This document shows positions 32,216 through 39,451 of a stretch of DNA of 40,628 nt, piece after piece; the first letter of the stretch is position 1, and each line of letters opens with the position of its first letter. The position numbers and the translations under genes are program-made. The notes beneath the pieces are model-generated. The model was not told where the DNA came from. It did not search any database and saw only the letters and a program-made list of their open reading frames with translations. The DNA is taken from NCBI RefSeq assembly GCF_001619615.1, contig NZ_LQQP01000019.1:1-40628 (forward strand), given 5' to 3'. The DNA comes from Microbacterium sp. T32. GTDB taxonomy: Bacteria > Actinomycetota > Actinomycetes > Actinomycetales > Microbacteriaceae.

Positions 32216-33499
32216 TCACTTTCCGGTCGGGACGAGGGTCGGAAGCGCCGGTGCGGGTGCGTCGGCGAGGGGTGTGGGGGCGGGGAGCGCGGTCTGCGTC
32301 GACACCGTCGTGCGGCTGACGACGCGTCCGCGGTACAGCACGACGCGGTCGGCGGAGGCGAACGCGACGGCTTCGCCGAGCGAGGCGGCGCGGATCCCGA
32401 CGAGGTCGGCGCGGGCGCCAGGGATCGGCCCGGCGACCGGCAGGCCCATGACGTCCCGCGCGCCGGAGGTCACGGCATCCATCGCCTCCTCAGGGGCGAG
32501 GTGCCCCGCGGCGACGAGCAGGGACGCGGTCTCGAGGTGATCGCAGCGCCCCACGGGATTGAAGGGGTCGCGCACGTTGTCGGCGCCCGCCGCGACGCGG
32601 ACGCCGGCGGCCTTGAGGCGGCCGATCGGCGCGATTCCGCGGGGCACGGCGTGGTCGGCATCCCATCCCTGCAGGTACAGGTTGGTGATCGGGAGGGCGA
32701 TGATGCCGATGTCGGCGACGCGCACGTCCTCCGCCAGGGAGGTGAGGTCTTCGGTCGGCATCATGCTGAGCCGCACGCAGTGACCCGCCGACCGGGGGCG
32801 GTGCCAGCCGGTGACGGACCGGGCGTAGGCGGCGAGTGTGTCCGCACCGGCGAGGCTCTCGTCGGTGTGCAGGTCCAGGCCGACGTCGCGGCGCCGGGCG
32901 ATCGCGATGAGGCGGTCGAGGTCGGCGATCGGGTCGTCCGCGAGGTGCGGCGCCCCGCCGACCAGGTCGATGCCCGCGTCGAGCGCGGCGTCGAACACCG
33001 CGTCGGGCACGGTCGGTCCGCCGAGCGCGACGAGTTCGATGTCCATGACGCCGCGCAGTTCCTCGCGCAGCCGCACCAGGGCTCGAACGCCGATCAGCGC
33101 GTCGTCGCCGTGGAGCAGGTCGACGTGCGTCCGGACGGCGGTGATCCCGGATGCCAGCATCCGCACCGCCGTGGAGCGGGCGCGGTCGAGCGTCTCGTCC
33201 TCGTCGAGATTCTGGGCGAAGGCCTGCCAGCTCTCGATCGCGCGCACGAGGTCGCCGAACGGGGGCTGGATGGCATCCCAGGACTGGGACTTGTCGAGGT
33301 GCCCGTGCGGCTCCGCGCCGGCCGCCGTGACGACGTAGCCGGTGAGGTCGAGGATCTCGCCGTCGGTCTCGGGCAGCGGGGTCCCGGCCGGCACCACCGC
33401 GACCACCGTGTCGCCGTCGATCGCGATGTCCACGAGCGCACCGGACGCCAGTCGCGCGTTGCGGATCTCGCTGATCGAGACGGGTGGAGCGGCGGACAC
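32216..33499 (-). CDS. Amidohydrolase, cytosine-deaminase (CodA)/AtzC-like
   Basis: 427 residues from the GTG at 33499 (GGAGG 5 bp upstream); an ATG at 33535 has no ribosome binding site. Metal ligands HxH in EPHGHLDKS (His65, His67), DLHTDES, SAGHCVRLS and GADNVRDPFNPVG, the pattern of cytosine deaminase and N-isopropylammelide amidohydrolase. Those enzymes remove amino groups from pyrimidine- or triazine-type rings. The C-terminal ~30 residues are Pro/Ala-rich. It is the first gene of an operon with an SsuABC-like importer. The exact substrate is unknown; an N-heterocycle is likely. Confidence 0.9.
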   Translation of the reverse strand: MSAAPPVSISEIRNARLASGALVDIAIDGDTVVAVVPAGTPLPETDGEILDLTGYVVTAAGAEPHGHLDKSQSWDAIQPPFGDLVRAIESWQAFAQNLDEDETLDRARSTAVRMLASGITAVRTHVDLLHGDDALIGVRALVRLREELRGVMDIELVALGGPTVPDAVFDAALDAGIDLVGGAPHLADDPIADLDRLIAIARRRDVGLDLHTDESLAGADTLAAYARSVTGWHRPRSAGHCVRLSMMPTEDLTSLAEDVRVADIGIIALPITNLYLQGWDADHAVPRGIAPIGRLKAAGVRVAAGADNVRDPFNPVGRCDHLETASLLVAAGHLAPEEAMDAVTSGARDVMGLPVAGPIPGARADLVGIRAASLGEAVAFASADRVVLYRGRVVSRTTVSTQTALPAPTPLADAPAPALPTLVPTGK

Positions 33500-33644
33500 G
33501 AGGACCTCCGAAGAGTGAGGGAAGGGATGCCACATCGTCGAGGCGGTGCCGTCGGGAGCGGCGAGCCAGTGTTGGTGTGACCAACATCCGGGCTGTTTCC
33601 GATGCTAGGAACCGGTCGTTTCCGCCGTATTTCCCGCTCGTGAC
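33500..33644 (-). promoter_or_regulatory. Promoter/operator region of the CodA-like operon
   Basis: On the minus strand GTCAC (33640-33644), 6 bp, GAAAT, 6 bp, GAAAC (33618-33622), 10 bp, then TAGCAT (33602-33607) as a -10. Downstream of the expected transcription start is a perfect palindrome, TGTTGGT-GTG-ACCAACA, at 33570-33586, typical of a GntR- or TetR-like repressor site. The pattern suggests an activator (GlnR-like) upstream and a specific repressor downstream of the start site. Confidence 0.6.
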
Positions 33645-33677
33645 CCTCGTGACAAACCTGCCGCGCCGCGGCACGAC

Positions 33678-33850
33678 CTCAGTGATCCGCGCACCCTCAG
33701 CGGCATCCCGACGTCGGCGGCTGAGTTTGTGCGGATCGCTGAGGGAAGGCCGGGGCGCCGGGCGCGCTCCGTGATTCGCACAACCTCAGTGATTCGCGCA
33801 ACGTCAGCGGCATCCCGTCGTCGGCGGCTGAGCTTGTGCGGATCGCTGAC
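33678..33850. repeat. Two 66-bp palindromic repeats (family 2)
   Basis: Units at 33678-33743 and 33785-33850, period 107 bp. The outer arms are CTCAGTGATYCGCGCA and its near-complement TGTGCGGATCGCTGA; an inner CTCAGC/GCTGAG pair (GTCAGC in unit 2) also occurs, so a nested hairpin is possible. Sequence unrelated to the 50-bp family at 3.6 and 21.6 kb, but similar size and period. No gene is present between 33645 and 33899. Confidence 0.88.
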
Positions 33851-33899
33851 CGACGAGAAGGGGCGGATGCCGGAACTCCGCGCCCCGGTCCCCGCCGCG

Positions 33900-34847
33900 T
33901 CAGAGTTCGAGCGTGATGCGCGGGCAGGCGGCGCGCGAGACGCACACCATCATCGTGCGGTTCGCCTCCTGCTCCTCCGGCGACAGCACCGAGTCGCGGT
34001 GCTCCACATCGCCGTCGATCACGGGCACTTCGCACGTTCCGCACGTGCCCACGCGGCAGCTCGAGGGGACGACGGCGCCGTACTCCTCGACCACCTCGAG
34101 GATCGACTTCTCCGGCGGGACCACGACCGTGAGCCCCGACATCATGAGGTCGACCTCGAACGGCTCGGTCCACACCGGCGGGCCCAGGACCTTCGCCTCG
34201 AACCGTTCGACGTGGAGGCTCCCGCGCGGCCAGCCCGACATCGTGGCATCCAGGGATTCGAGCAGGCGGGCGGGACCGCACGCGTAGACGACGGTCCGGG
34301 ATGCCGGGGTGCCCAGGCGCGCGTCGAGATCGAGGCGGGTGCCCTCGTCGGCGGCGAACACCTCGACGCGGTCGCCGTAGCTCTCGACGAGCTCGTCGAC
34401 GAAGGACATCGTGCGCCGCGACCGGCCCGCGTACAGCAGGGTCCACGCGGCGCCCGCGGCGTCAGCGGCCTCGATCATCGGGACGATCGGCGTGATGCCG
34501 ATACCGCCGGCGACGAAGACGTAGGAGCGGCCGGCGGTGGGGGCGAAGAGGAAGTGGTTCGCGGGGCCCCGGACGCGGAGCGCCGTGCCGGGGTGGGCAT
34601 TCTCGTGCAGCCACACCGAGCCCTCGCGTTCGCGCAGCACGCCGATCCGCCACGTGCCGCGCTCGCTCGGCGATCCGCACAGCGAGTACTGGCGCTCGAC
34701 CCCGCCCGGCAGCACGACGTCGATGTGCGCGCCCGGCGACCAGTGCGGCAGCACGCCGCCGGGCCGCTCGAGGTCGAGAACGATCACACCGTCGGCCGCC
34801 TCGCGCCGCTCGCGCACGACCGCCTCGAACGTCAGACCGCCGCTCAT
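33900..34847 (-). CDS. Ferredoxin reductase-type flavoprotein with C-terminal 2Fe-2S domain (PDR/VanB-like)
   Basis: 315 residues, ATG at 34847 overlapping the XRE-cupin stop (ATGA). Order: FMN-binding beta barrel (ERQYSLCGSP about residues 51-60), NAD-binding domain (VFVAGGIGITPIVPMIEAA, VYACGPARLLESL), then a plant-type ferredoxin domain with Cys ligands in SSCRVGTCGTC and MVCVSRA. Such proteins pass electrons from NAD(P)H to Rieske-type oxygenases or demethylases. No oxygenase gene is in the window, so the partner must be elsewhere. Last gene of the XdhC operon. Confidence 0.92.
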   Translation of the reverse strand: MSGGLTFEAVVRERREAADGVIVLDLERPGGVLPHWSPGAHIDVVLPGGVERQYSLCGSPSERGTWRIGVLREREGSVWLHENAHPGTALRVRGPANHFLFAPTAGRSYVFVAGGIGITPIVPMIEAADAAGAAWTLLYAGRSRRTMSFVDELVESYGDRVEVFAADEGTRLDLDARLGTPASRTVVYACGPARLLESLDATMSGWPRGSLHVERFEAKVLGPPVWTEPFEVDLMMSGLTVVVPPEKSILEVVEEYGAVVPSSCRVGTCGTCEVPVIDGDVEHRDSVLSPEEQEANRTMMVCVSRAACPRITLEL

Positions 34848-35479
34848 GTGTCTCCTTCGCCGGGGTCGGGGGCGCCGTGCACCAGTTCCTTCACGATGAG
34901 CAGCCGGTACGGCGCCCCGCCGGGCGAGTGCCAGCGGTGCGGTGTGCCCGATCGGCAGTACACCGAGTCGCCGACCGCGAGCGTCGTCTCGCCGAACGGG
35001 CCGAGCGAGATCACGATCGAGCCCTCGAGCACGGTGAGGAACTCGTCCTCCTCGTGGACGTAGTGATCGCCCGGTTCGGGGTTCGCGCCCGTGAACTCCA
35101 TGGGCTCGAAGCGCCGCGGACCCTCGGCGAGCATGCGCGCGCTGCCCTCGGCGTACGGCCCGACGAGCCCCTCGTTCGCGCGCACGAACGTCGGGTGCGC
35201 GCTCTCGTCGGGGCGCGGCGGCTCGGACGCGGCGATGAGCTCGACGCGGCTCGTGCCCAGCGCGCGCGCGAGCCGTTCGAGGCTCGCCATGCTGGGGCGG
35301 GCGAGGCCGCGCTCGAGCTGGCTGAGGAACGGATGCGACAGCGCCGCCGCCTCGGCCAGCTGCGTCAGCGTGAGCCCGCGCGCTTTGCGCAGGCCGCGCA
35401 GATGAGCCCCGAGACGTTCGTCGCCCGTGGAGCCGGTGGCGGGATCGTCGGTGGGGATCGCGGGAACCATGGTGGTCAT
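34844..35479 (-). CDS. XRE-cupin transcriptional regulator
   Basis: 211 residues, ATG at 35479 overlapping the upstream amidohydrolase stop (ATGA). N-terminal HTH_3 domain at about residues 25-82 (LRKARGLTLTQLAEAAALSHPFLSQLERGLARPS), C-terminal cupin_2 domain (EPGDHYVHEEDEFLTVLEGSIVISLG...VYCRSGTPHRWHS). Regulators of this architecture sense small catabolites, for example polyamines, through the cupin. Encoded inside the XdhC operon, so probably a local feedback regulator of the pathway. Confidence 0.92.
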   Translation of the reverse strand: MTTMVPAIPTDDPATGSTGDERLGAHLRGLRKARGLTLTQLAEAAALSHPFLSQLERGLARPSMASLERLARALGTSRVELIAASEPPRPDESAHPTFVRANEGLVGPYAEGSARMLAEGPRRFEPMEFTGANPEPGDHYVHEEDEFLTVLEGSIVISLGPFGETTLAVGDSVYCRSGTPHRWHSPGGAPYRLLIVKELVHGAPDPGEGDT

Positions 35480-36774
35480 CGTCCCACCCTCTCGAACAAT
35501 CGCGCGGTGATCTCGCGCTCGTCGGCGGAGACGAGGCATCCATCGTCCACGACGACACGTCCGGCGACCACGACCGTGCGCGGGCGACGGCCGGGCGCGG
35601 CCCACAGCAGCCCCGCGACGCGATCGGCGACGCCCGCGTCGGCGACCCCCGACTCGTCCCACAGACACAGGTCGGCGGCGGACCCGGGCGTCAGTCGGCC
35701 GAGTTCGGGGCGCCCGAGCCCGTCGGCCGATCCTGCGGTCGCCATCGCCAGGACGGTGGATGCCGCCAGCTGCGGCCCCACGAGCGCCGAGACCTGCATC
35801 GCGAGACGGGCATCGGCGAGCAGGTGCCCGGCGTCGTTGCTGCCGCCGCCGCTCGTTCCGAGCCCGACCGGGATGCCGGCGTCCCGGAGCTTCGCGACCG
35901 GCGCGACGCCCCAGCCCATCGGCACGTCGCAGCCGGGCGCGTGCGTCGCCGTGACCCCGGCCGCCGCGAGCCGGGCGATCTCGTCGTCGGTGACCCCGCA
36001 CAGGTGGGCGAGGGTGACGTCGGGGGCCAGCCAGCCCCAGTCCTCGAGCAGGTCGAGCGGACGGCGGCCGTAGCGGTCGAGCGCGATCTCGACGTCGACG
36101 ACCTCGTTCGCCTGCGTGCGGCGGCGAAGGCCGCGACGTTCGGCGACCTCGGCGAGCAGGGCGAACGTCTCGCGTGGATCGCTGTGCACGCCCGCGGGTC
36201 CCACGGCGACCTGCAGCATCCCGTCGGCGGTGACGCCGCCCGGCTGCCCGTCGACGAGCGCGGCGGCGATCGCCTCGGCCGACGCCGCGGCCTCCTGCGG
36301 GTCGTCGCGTGCGGCGCCCCGCACGAACACGAGGCGCGCGCCGAGGGCGGCGGCCGCCCCCGCGGCGGCGCGGGCCATCCCGACCGTGTCGGCACCCGAC
36401 GGCCAGGTGAGGTGGTGGTCGGCGACCGTCGTCACGCCGCTGAGCAGCGCCTCGGCGAGTCCCGCGCGCGCGGCGATCCCGGTCAGTTCGGGGTCGACAC
36501 CGGCCGCGGCGTACGCGCCCGCCATCGCGGGCAGCCAGTCGCGCATCGGGATGCCACGCGTGCCCGGCAGCGTCCGGAACGCCGTCTGCAGCAGGTGGTG
36601 GTGGGCGTTGACGAGGCCGGGGGTGACGACGCATCCGCTCGCATCGATCACGGTCGCGTCGGCGGGGGCGGGGGTGTCGACGACGACGCCGTCCACGGTC
36701 ACGACGTCTCCGGTGCGGACGCGGCCTTCGGCCTCGACCACCGCGACGGCGTCGCGGATGACGAGCGCCGTCAT
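35476..36774 (-). CDS. Amidohydrolase, 8-oxoguanine-deaminase-like, with altered metal-site residues
   Basis: 432 residues, ATG at 36774 overlapping the XdhC-like stop (ATGA). The framework is that of 8-oxoguanine deaminase/Atz-type enzymes: PGLVNAHHHLLQT (His58/His60), LAHLCGVTDDEIARLA (His257), THAPGCDVPMGWGVAPV. However, the strand-5 HxHxAE motif reads RTQANE, so the usual His is Gln221, and the strand-8 metal Asp of GxDGxASND is Ser308 (GTSGGGSND). Either the enzyme binds metal differently, as TrzN-type enzymes lacking the Asp do, or it has another role. The frame and lengths are intact, so it is not a decayed pseudogene. Confidence 0.85.
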   Translation of the reverse strand: MTALVIRDAVAVVEAEGRVRTGDVVTVDGVVVDTPAPADATVIDASGCVVTPGLVNAHHHLLQTAFRTLPGTRGIPMRDWLPAMAGAYAAAGVDPELTGIAARAGLAEALLSGVTTVADHHLTWPSGADTVGMARAAAGAAAALGARLVFVRGAARDDPQEAAASAEAIAAALVDGQPGGVTADGMLQVAVGPAGVHSDPRETFALLAEVAERRGLRRRTQANEVVDVEIALDRYGRRPLDLLEDWGWLAPDVTLAHLCGVTDDEIARLAAAGVTATHAPGCDVPMGWGVAPVAKLRDAGIPVGLGTSGGGSNDAGHLLADARLAMQVSALVGPQLAASTVLAMATAGSADGLGRPELGRLTPGSAADLCLWDESGVADAGVADRVAGLLWAAPGRRPRTVVVAGRVVVDDGCLVSADEREITARLFERVGR

Positions 36775-37751
36775 CCGGCGATCACCGGCGTCGGCACGGC
36801 GCACCCGGGTGCGGCGGCGCCCGCGTGGAGGGGGCCGTCGGTCGCGCTCAGCGGGAGCGCGCTCGCGCCGCGTCGAGCCGCGACGATCTCGGCGATCACC
36901 GAGAGGGCCGTCTCCTCCGGGGTCTCCGCCCCGAGGTCGAGGCCGAGGGGGGAGTGCAGCCGGCCGAGCTCGGCATCCGTCACCCCCGCCTGTGTCAGGA
37001 GGGCCGCGCGGCGCGCGACGGTCGCCCGCGACCCCATCGCGCCGACGAACCCGACCGGGAGGCGCAGCGCCGTCCGGATCGCCGGCACGTCGAGGCGTTC
37101 GTCGTGGGTCAGGACGCAGACGGCCGTGCGCTCGTCGGGGTCCTCGAGCGAGGCGAGGTACTCGTGCGGAGAGGCGATGACGAGGTCGGATGCCTCGGGG
37201 AAGCGCTCGCGCGTCACGAGCAGCGCCCACGCGTCGCACACCGTCACCGCGAAGCCGGCCGCCGCCCCCACACGGCAGAGGGCGGCCGCGTGTTCGCCCG
37301 CGCCGAGCACGATGAGGCGGGGGCGGGAGCGCCGTCGCAGTTCGAGGGTCGTGCCGTCGCCCAGGTCGAGGTCGATCGCGCTCTCGCGTCCGGCAGCCGC
37401 GCGCTGCAGCGCGGCGCGGACTCGCGGGTCGGCGCCGTCGATCGGGTAGGCCACGACTTCGATCGCACCCCCGCACGCGAGGCCGGCGGTGACGATCGCA
37501 TCGTCCGGACCGGCGAAACCGAAGCTCCCGCGCCGCACCTCGCCCGTGCGGAGCGCGTCGAGGCCGAGCATCACGGAGTCGCCCTCGACGCAACCGCCGG
37601 ACAGCGATCCGATGACCCGCGCGTCGCTGGTCACGGCGAGCGTGGCGCCCACTCCGCGGGGGGCGCTCCGGATGACGCGGGTGACCGTGACGGCCGCGAC
37701 GGGCGTCCCCGCCTCCAGCAGGGGGAGCAAGTCGGCGGCCAGTTCGAGCAT
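36771..37751 (-). CDS. xdhC: XdhC-family molybdenum cofactor maturation protein
   Basis: 326 residues, starting at the ATG at 37751 with no Shine-Dalgarno sequence; the -10 lies 7 bp upstream, so a leaderless mRNA is likely. N-terminal XdhC/CoxI domain (VTVTRVIRSAPRGVGATLAV, GSLSGGCVEGDSV with its Cys) and C-terminal Rossmann-type XdhC_C domain (LIVLGAGEHAAALCRVGAAAGFAVTVCD, GFVGAMGSRATVARR). XdhC binds and sulfurates molybdenum cofactor and hands it to xanthine-dehydrogenase-type enzymes. The client is most likely the enzyme at 3.9-7.5 kb. First gene of a four-gene overlapping operon. Confidence 0.92.
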   Translation of the reverse strand: MLELAADLLPLLEAGTPVAAVTVTRVIRSAPRGVGATLAVTSDARVIGSLSGGCVEGDSVMLGLDALRTGEVRRGSFGFAGPDDAIVTAGLACGGAIEVVAYPIDGADPRVRAALQRAAAGRESAIDLDLGDGTTLELRRRSRPRLIVLGAGEHAAALCRVGAAAGFAVTVCDAWALLVTRERFPEASDLVIASPHEYLASLEDPDERTAVCVLTHDERLDVPAIRTALRLPVGFVGAMGSRATVARRAALLTQAGVTDAELGRLHSPLGLDLGAETPEETALSVIAEIVAARRGASALPLSATDGPLHAGAAAPGCAVPTPVIAG

Positions 37752-37802
37752 GCTGGCGACGGTATCCGCGCCGTGTTTCGCGCACGCTACGCTGTCGTGA
37801 CC
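37752..37802. promoter_or_regulatory. Divergent xdhC/mocA-like promoter with GAAAC-N10-TANNNT
   Basis: On the minus strand: GTCAC (37797-37801), 6 bp, GTAGC (37786-37790), 6 bp, GAAAC (37775-37779), 10 bp, TACCGT (37759-37764), then 7 bp to the XdhC ATG. The three pentamers have an 11-bp period, as in GlnR sites. On the plus strand TACGCT (37788-37793) is a candidate -10 for the MocA-like gene, overlapping the same boxes. Confidence 0.6.
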
Positions 37803-38387
37803 ATGCTCCCCGAGGCCGCTCCCGACACCCTCGCGGACCGCCCGGCGGGGCTCGTTCTCGCCGCCGGAGCCGGTCGTCGCTTCGGCGGTCCGAAGGCCCT
37901 CGCGCGCGATCCCGACGGCGTTCCGTGGGTCGAGAAGGCGGTCCGGGCGTTGCGCGACGGGGGCTGCGACCCGGTCGTCGTGGTGCTGGGGGCTGCCGCC
38001 GACGAGGCGGAGCACCTCGTCCCTGCGGGTGCCATCGCGGTGCGCGCCGGAGCCTGGAGCGAGGGTGTCTCGTCGTCGTTGCGCGCGGGTCTGGATGCCG
38101 TGGCATCCCTGCCCGCGGCCTCTGTCGCCGTCGTCCCGGTCGACAACCCGGGTCTGCCCGCGGCGGCCGTCGCCCGGCTGGTCGCGCGCTCTGCTCCCGA
38201 CGCGCTCGCGTTCGCGACCTACCGCGGCCTGCCGGGGCACCCCGTCCTGATCGGGAGGTCGCACTGGTCGGCCGTGGCCTCCGGGGTCAGGGGCGACGTC
38301 GGTGCGCGTCCGTACCTTCGCGCGCACGGCGCCGAGGCGATCGAGTGCGGCGACCTGTGGTCGGGGGCCGACATCGACGTCCGCTGA
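37803..38387 (+). CDS. MocA/MobA-like molybdenum cofactor nucleotidyltransferase family protein
   Basis: 194 residues from the ATG at 37803; an in-frame GTG 6 bp upstream is an alternative. NTP-transferase fold with the signature LVLAAGAGRRFGGPKAL (about residues 17-33), a central VVPVDNPGLP carrying the metal-binding Asp, and a GHPVLIGRSHW substrate-loop region. MocA/MobA proteins attach CMP or GMP to molybdopterin; the xanthine-dehydrogenase family usually uses the MCD form made by MocA. Divergent from xdhC, so both cofactor genes share a control region. Confidence 0.88.
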   Translation: MLPEAAPDTLADRPAGLVLAAGAGRRFGGPKALARDPDGVPWVEKAVRALRDGGCDPVVVVLGAAADEAEHLVPAGAIAVRAGAWSEGVSSSLRAGLDAVASLPAASVAVVPVDNPGLPAAAVARLVARSAPDALAFATYRGLPGHPVLIGRSHWSAVASGVRGDVGARPYLRAHGAEAIECGDLWSGADIDVR

Positions 38388-38560
38388 CGTGCCCCGCTGC
38401 GCAGTGGCATCCGGGATCTGCGGGCGTCTCTGAGAAGCGAAGGTCGCCCGGACGTTCCAGCTGCGCGGGAGCAGCCTTCGCGGGGCGGAGACCGCCGTTC
38501 TGGGCACAGGGGCACTCGAGGACGGATATTCGTCGCTGAACGCTCTGGTCGAGGGCGCGA
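38388..38560. other. Intergenic region, nothing recognised
   Basis: 173 bp between convergent genes. GC content falls from left to right. No convincing hairpin, ORF or repeat was found. Confidence 0.5.
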
Positions 38561-39073
38561 TCAGGTGATCAGGTCGGTGTCGATCTCGTTGATCTTCATA
38601 AGGAGCCCGTCAGCGGTGCGTAGTTGCAGTTGTCGGCCGAATCCTTCGTCCGTGACCGGCGATGCGATTTCAACGCCGGCCGCCCTGGCTCGCGTAGCGA
38701 TGTTTTCGAGGGCTTCGTGTGATTGGAAGTTGAGCTCGACGTCCCCTTCGCCCTGTTCAGGGTTGGCGGGATGCGCCAGGAGGCCCACCTCCGCACCGCC
38801 GACGCTCAGCTGTACCCAGTCGCCGTCTCGGCTGCCTTGAAGCACATGCGCTCCCAGAACCTCCAAAGCGGTCACCGCGGAGGCCATGTCTTCGACGTGG
38901 ACCATCGGTTGAAGGATGATCCGGGGCGCTGCGTTCATGCTGGTCTTTCCTTTCAGGTAGGCAGTGAAAACTTGGGCGACCAGGTCTGAGAGGGAGATCT
39001 GCTCATCGATGGAGCGATGCTTGATGTCGCGTACCAGGCCAGGATCAAGGCTCACGTTGAACTGTTGTTTCAC
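38561..39073 (-). CDS. Ribbon-helix-helix / VOC (glyoxalase-bleomycin resistance) fusion protein
   Basis: 170 residues from a GTG at 39073; GGAG immediately precedes it, so the start is slightly uncertain. Residues 1-45 (KQQFNVSLDPGLVRDIKHRSIDEQISLSDLVAQVFTAYL) are a CopG/Arc-like DNA-binding domain. Residues 50-170 form a VOC domain (PMVHVEDMASAVTALEVLG...VGLLAHP...GFGRQLQLRTADGLLMKINE), the fold of glyoxalase I, dioxygenases and bleomycin-binding proteins. A repressor whose VOC half binds a small ligand is a natural reading (inference). A palindromic operator lies just upstream. GC content (about 57% by eye) and codon use are unlike the surrounding genes, suggesting acquisition by transfer. 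Confidence 0.8.
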   Translation of the reverse strand: MKQQFNVSLDPGLVRDIKHRSIDEQISLSDLVAQVFTAYLKGKTSMNAAPRIILQPMVHVEDMASAVTALEVLGAHVLQGSRDGDWVQLSVGGAEVGLLAHPANPEQGEGDVELNFQSHEALENIATRARAAGVEIASPVTDEGFGRQLQLRTADGLLMKINEIDTDLIT

Positions 39074-39087
39074 CTCCGCAGCATGGC

Positions 39088-39111
39088 ACCTAGAAACCTA
39101 GGTGTCTAGGT
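39088..39111. promoter_or_regulatory. 24-bp near-perfect palindromic operator upstream of the RHH-VOC gene
   Basis: Three CCTAGR boxes spaced by 8 bp: ACCTAGA at the left end, ACCTAGGT in the centre, TCTAGGT at the right end. The 24 bp equal their own complement except at one symmetric pair. Closely spaced short palindromic boxes are typical of ribbon-helix-helix autoregulation. The minus-strand TAGGTT inside it may be the -10, so binding would block transcription. Confidence 0.65.
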
Positions 39112-39451
39112 CGATCCTCGACGACCGGACGTCTGATGGTTGAGAAACGATCACGGCTCCCTTTGCGCTGGAGCGCGTCTTCTCAACATCCGTCGTGGCG
39201 TGCGACCCCAGCTCAACGATGCTGCGTTCCGATCCGGGGCGGGTCTTCGCGGCATCCGTTACGCGTTCGTTGCATTTCGTCGCGCCCGGGACTCTGGACA
39301 AATGCGCACGCCCGGGGATATGTTCACGGAGCCGTCATAATTGACGACGGCACCAGGAAGCCGGGACGAGGACGTACCCGATCCGACGCCGGGGAGGGCG
39401 CCGGGTGCGACCACGGGGGTCCCTGCAGTTCAGAGAGGAACGCAGATCACA
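39112..39451 (+). promoter_or_regulatory. 340-bp upstream region of the sugar-binding lipoprotein gene
   Basis: No gene is supported here. GTTGAGAA (39138-39145) pairs with TTCTCAAC (39179-39186), and inside it GGCTCC/GGAGC can pair, a nested dyad that may be an operator or hairpin. CATAAT near 39337 is the best -10 candidate for the downstream gene; no good -35 was found. AGAGGA lies 12 bp before the ATG at 39452. GC content is lower than in the rest of the window. Confidence 0.4.

Noticed and set aside
38561..39073. Toxin-antitoxin system based on the ribbon-helix-helix domain
   Set aside because: There is no neighbouring toxin gene; the RHH domain is fused to a VOC domain instead.
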